A stretch of DNA of 6,173 bases, taken from assembly GCA_023267415.1 (NCBI GenBank), contig JAHFNM010000037.1:1-6173 (forward strand). The letters are read 5' to 3'. Both the position numbers and the translations under genes were made by a program. This DNA comes from Candidatus Nomurabacteria bacterium (lineage in GTDB: Bacteria; Patescibacteriota; Minisyncoccia; Phycocordibacterales; UBA9973). How positions within the stretch are numbered: the stretch's first letter is position 1; every line of letters starts with the position of its first letter. The notes beneath the pieces were generated by a model. That model was not told where the DNA came from. It did no database searches and saw only the letters and a list, made by a program, of their open reading frames with translations. Shown here one piece after another: positions 5,695-6,173 of this stretch.

Positions 5695-5699
5695 ACTGA

Positions 5700-6173
5700 T
5701 TACTGTATCACTGTTCCGACAAATTCTTTTCCATCCAAATAATTCTCGAGGTTTTCAAGATTCTTGCCGTTCATCACGACCACTTCAAGGCCAAGTTCTT
5801 CGGCCATTTGTGCTGCGATGGGGTCAAACGGTGCATTGATTCCGGGATTCCATTCTGTCGGGAGAAGCTTGCGGAAATCAGCCCAATTCGACTTCTCAAT
5901 TTTTACTGCATCGGGATTGGTGCGGGGATCGGCAGTGTAGACATAGTCGATATTCGAAAGGTTGATGAGCTTCTTTGCTCCGAGAGTTTTTGCGAGACCT
6001 ACTGCCGAACCATCGCTCGAGTGTCCAGGCTTCCATCCCCCACCGACAAGCACCGGCTTGCCAGAGAGCGCGACATTTGTGGGATCAAAGAATATTTCAG
6101 GTTCGGCAATGTCTTTCAATGAGAGACGGATGAGTTCGGCATTGAGGCGGGTAGCATAGATGCCAAGCCAGTC
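5700..6173 (-). CDS. pyrH: UMP kinase, archaeal type, 5' end cut by window edge
   Basis: This amino-acid-kinase-fold enzyme phosphorylates UMP to UDP in pyrimidine synthesis. The frame is open to the window edge: an apparent TTG start at 6119 is internal, since the 18 codons before it (DWLGIYATRLNAELIRLS) match the family's helix with the T-x-L-N-A motif. 157 C-terminal residues are visible. Counting from the window edge, key segments are PVLVGGGWKPGHSSDGSA, the nucleotide-binding INLSNIDYVYTADPR, NAPFDPIAAQMA and the C-terminal GTVI. The PGHSSD and NAPFDP forms resemble archaeal UMP kinases rather than the E. coli PyrH type, which has TTD at the first site. The promoter and N-terminus lie outside the window. 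The gene is followed after 5 bp by the 120-aa membrane protein. Confidence 0.93.
   Translation of the reverse strand, partial: DWLGIYATRLNAELIRLSLKDIAEPEIFFDPTNVALSGKPVLVGGGWKPGHSSDGSAVGLAKTLGAKKLINLSNIDYVYTADPRTNPDAVKIEKSNWADFRKLLPTEWNPGINAPFDPIAAQMAEELGLEVVVMNGKNLENLENYLDGKEFVGTVIQ

Noticed and set aside
6119..6119. TTG at 6119 as the real start of the UMP kinase
   Set aside because: The frame continues upstream to the window edge with residues matching the family's conserved T-x-L-N-A helix, so the gene is cut by the window rather than starting there.

Overview
The window looks like a compact chromosomal stretch from an uncultivated bacterium, most plausibly a Candidate Phyla Radiation / Patescibacteria lineage (Parcubacteria-like). 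This is inferred from three things: a soluble TraG/VirB4-like ATPase with an N-terminal module I associate with these lineages, an archaeal-type UMP kinase, and a nucleoside-diphosphate kinase with an insert before its catalytic histidine. No rRNA or marker gene settles the taxonomy. All genes read under the standard bacterial code. The six visible stops are five TAA or TAG on the minus strand (four TAA, one TAG) and one TAA on the plus strand; none is TGA.

Layout, left to right: ndk (minus, 3' end cut by the window edge, 1-467); a 126-aa two-helix membrane protein (minus, 580-960); a 916-aa TraG/VirD4/HerA-superfamily ATPase (minus, 1049-3799); a divergent 149-aa protein with a lysine-rich tail (plus, 3880-4329); a 93-bp REP/BIME-like inverted-repeat element (4338-4430); map, type I methionine aminopeptidase (minus, 4431-5204); a 127-bp spacer with a long hairpin (5259-5307); a 120-aa two-helix membrane protein (minus, 5332-5694); and an archaeal-type UMP kinase cut at its 5' end by the window edge (minus, 5700-6173). 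No gene-free stretch exceeds 300 bases, and there is no tRNA, rRNA, CRISPR array or insertion sequence.

ndk and the UMP kinase both serve nucleotide metabolism (UMP to UDP, then NDP to NTP), and map removes initiator methionine. The large ATPase and its divergent basic neighbour are the functionally open part: a nucleic-acid-pumping type ATPase with no other secretion genes in view. The left half appears to consist of single-gene transcription units, each with its own promoter and hairpin terminator. The UMP kinase and the 120-aa membrane protein are instead 5 bp apart and probably co-transcribed.

The most notable signals outside genes are the nested inverted-repeat element between two convergent genes, a strong terminator-like hairpin facing a direction in which no gene runs, the absence of Shine-Dalgarno sequences at all six visible starts, and predicted very short or absent 5' leaders combined with TGn-extended -10 boxes.
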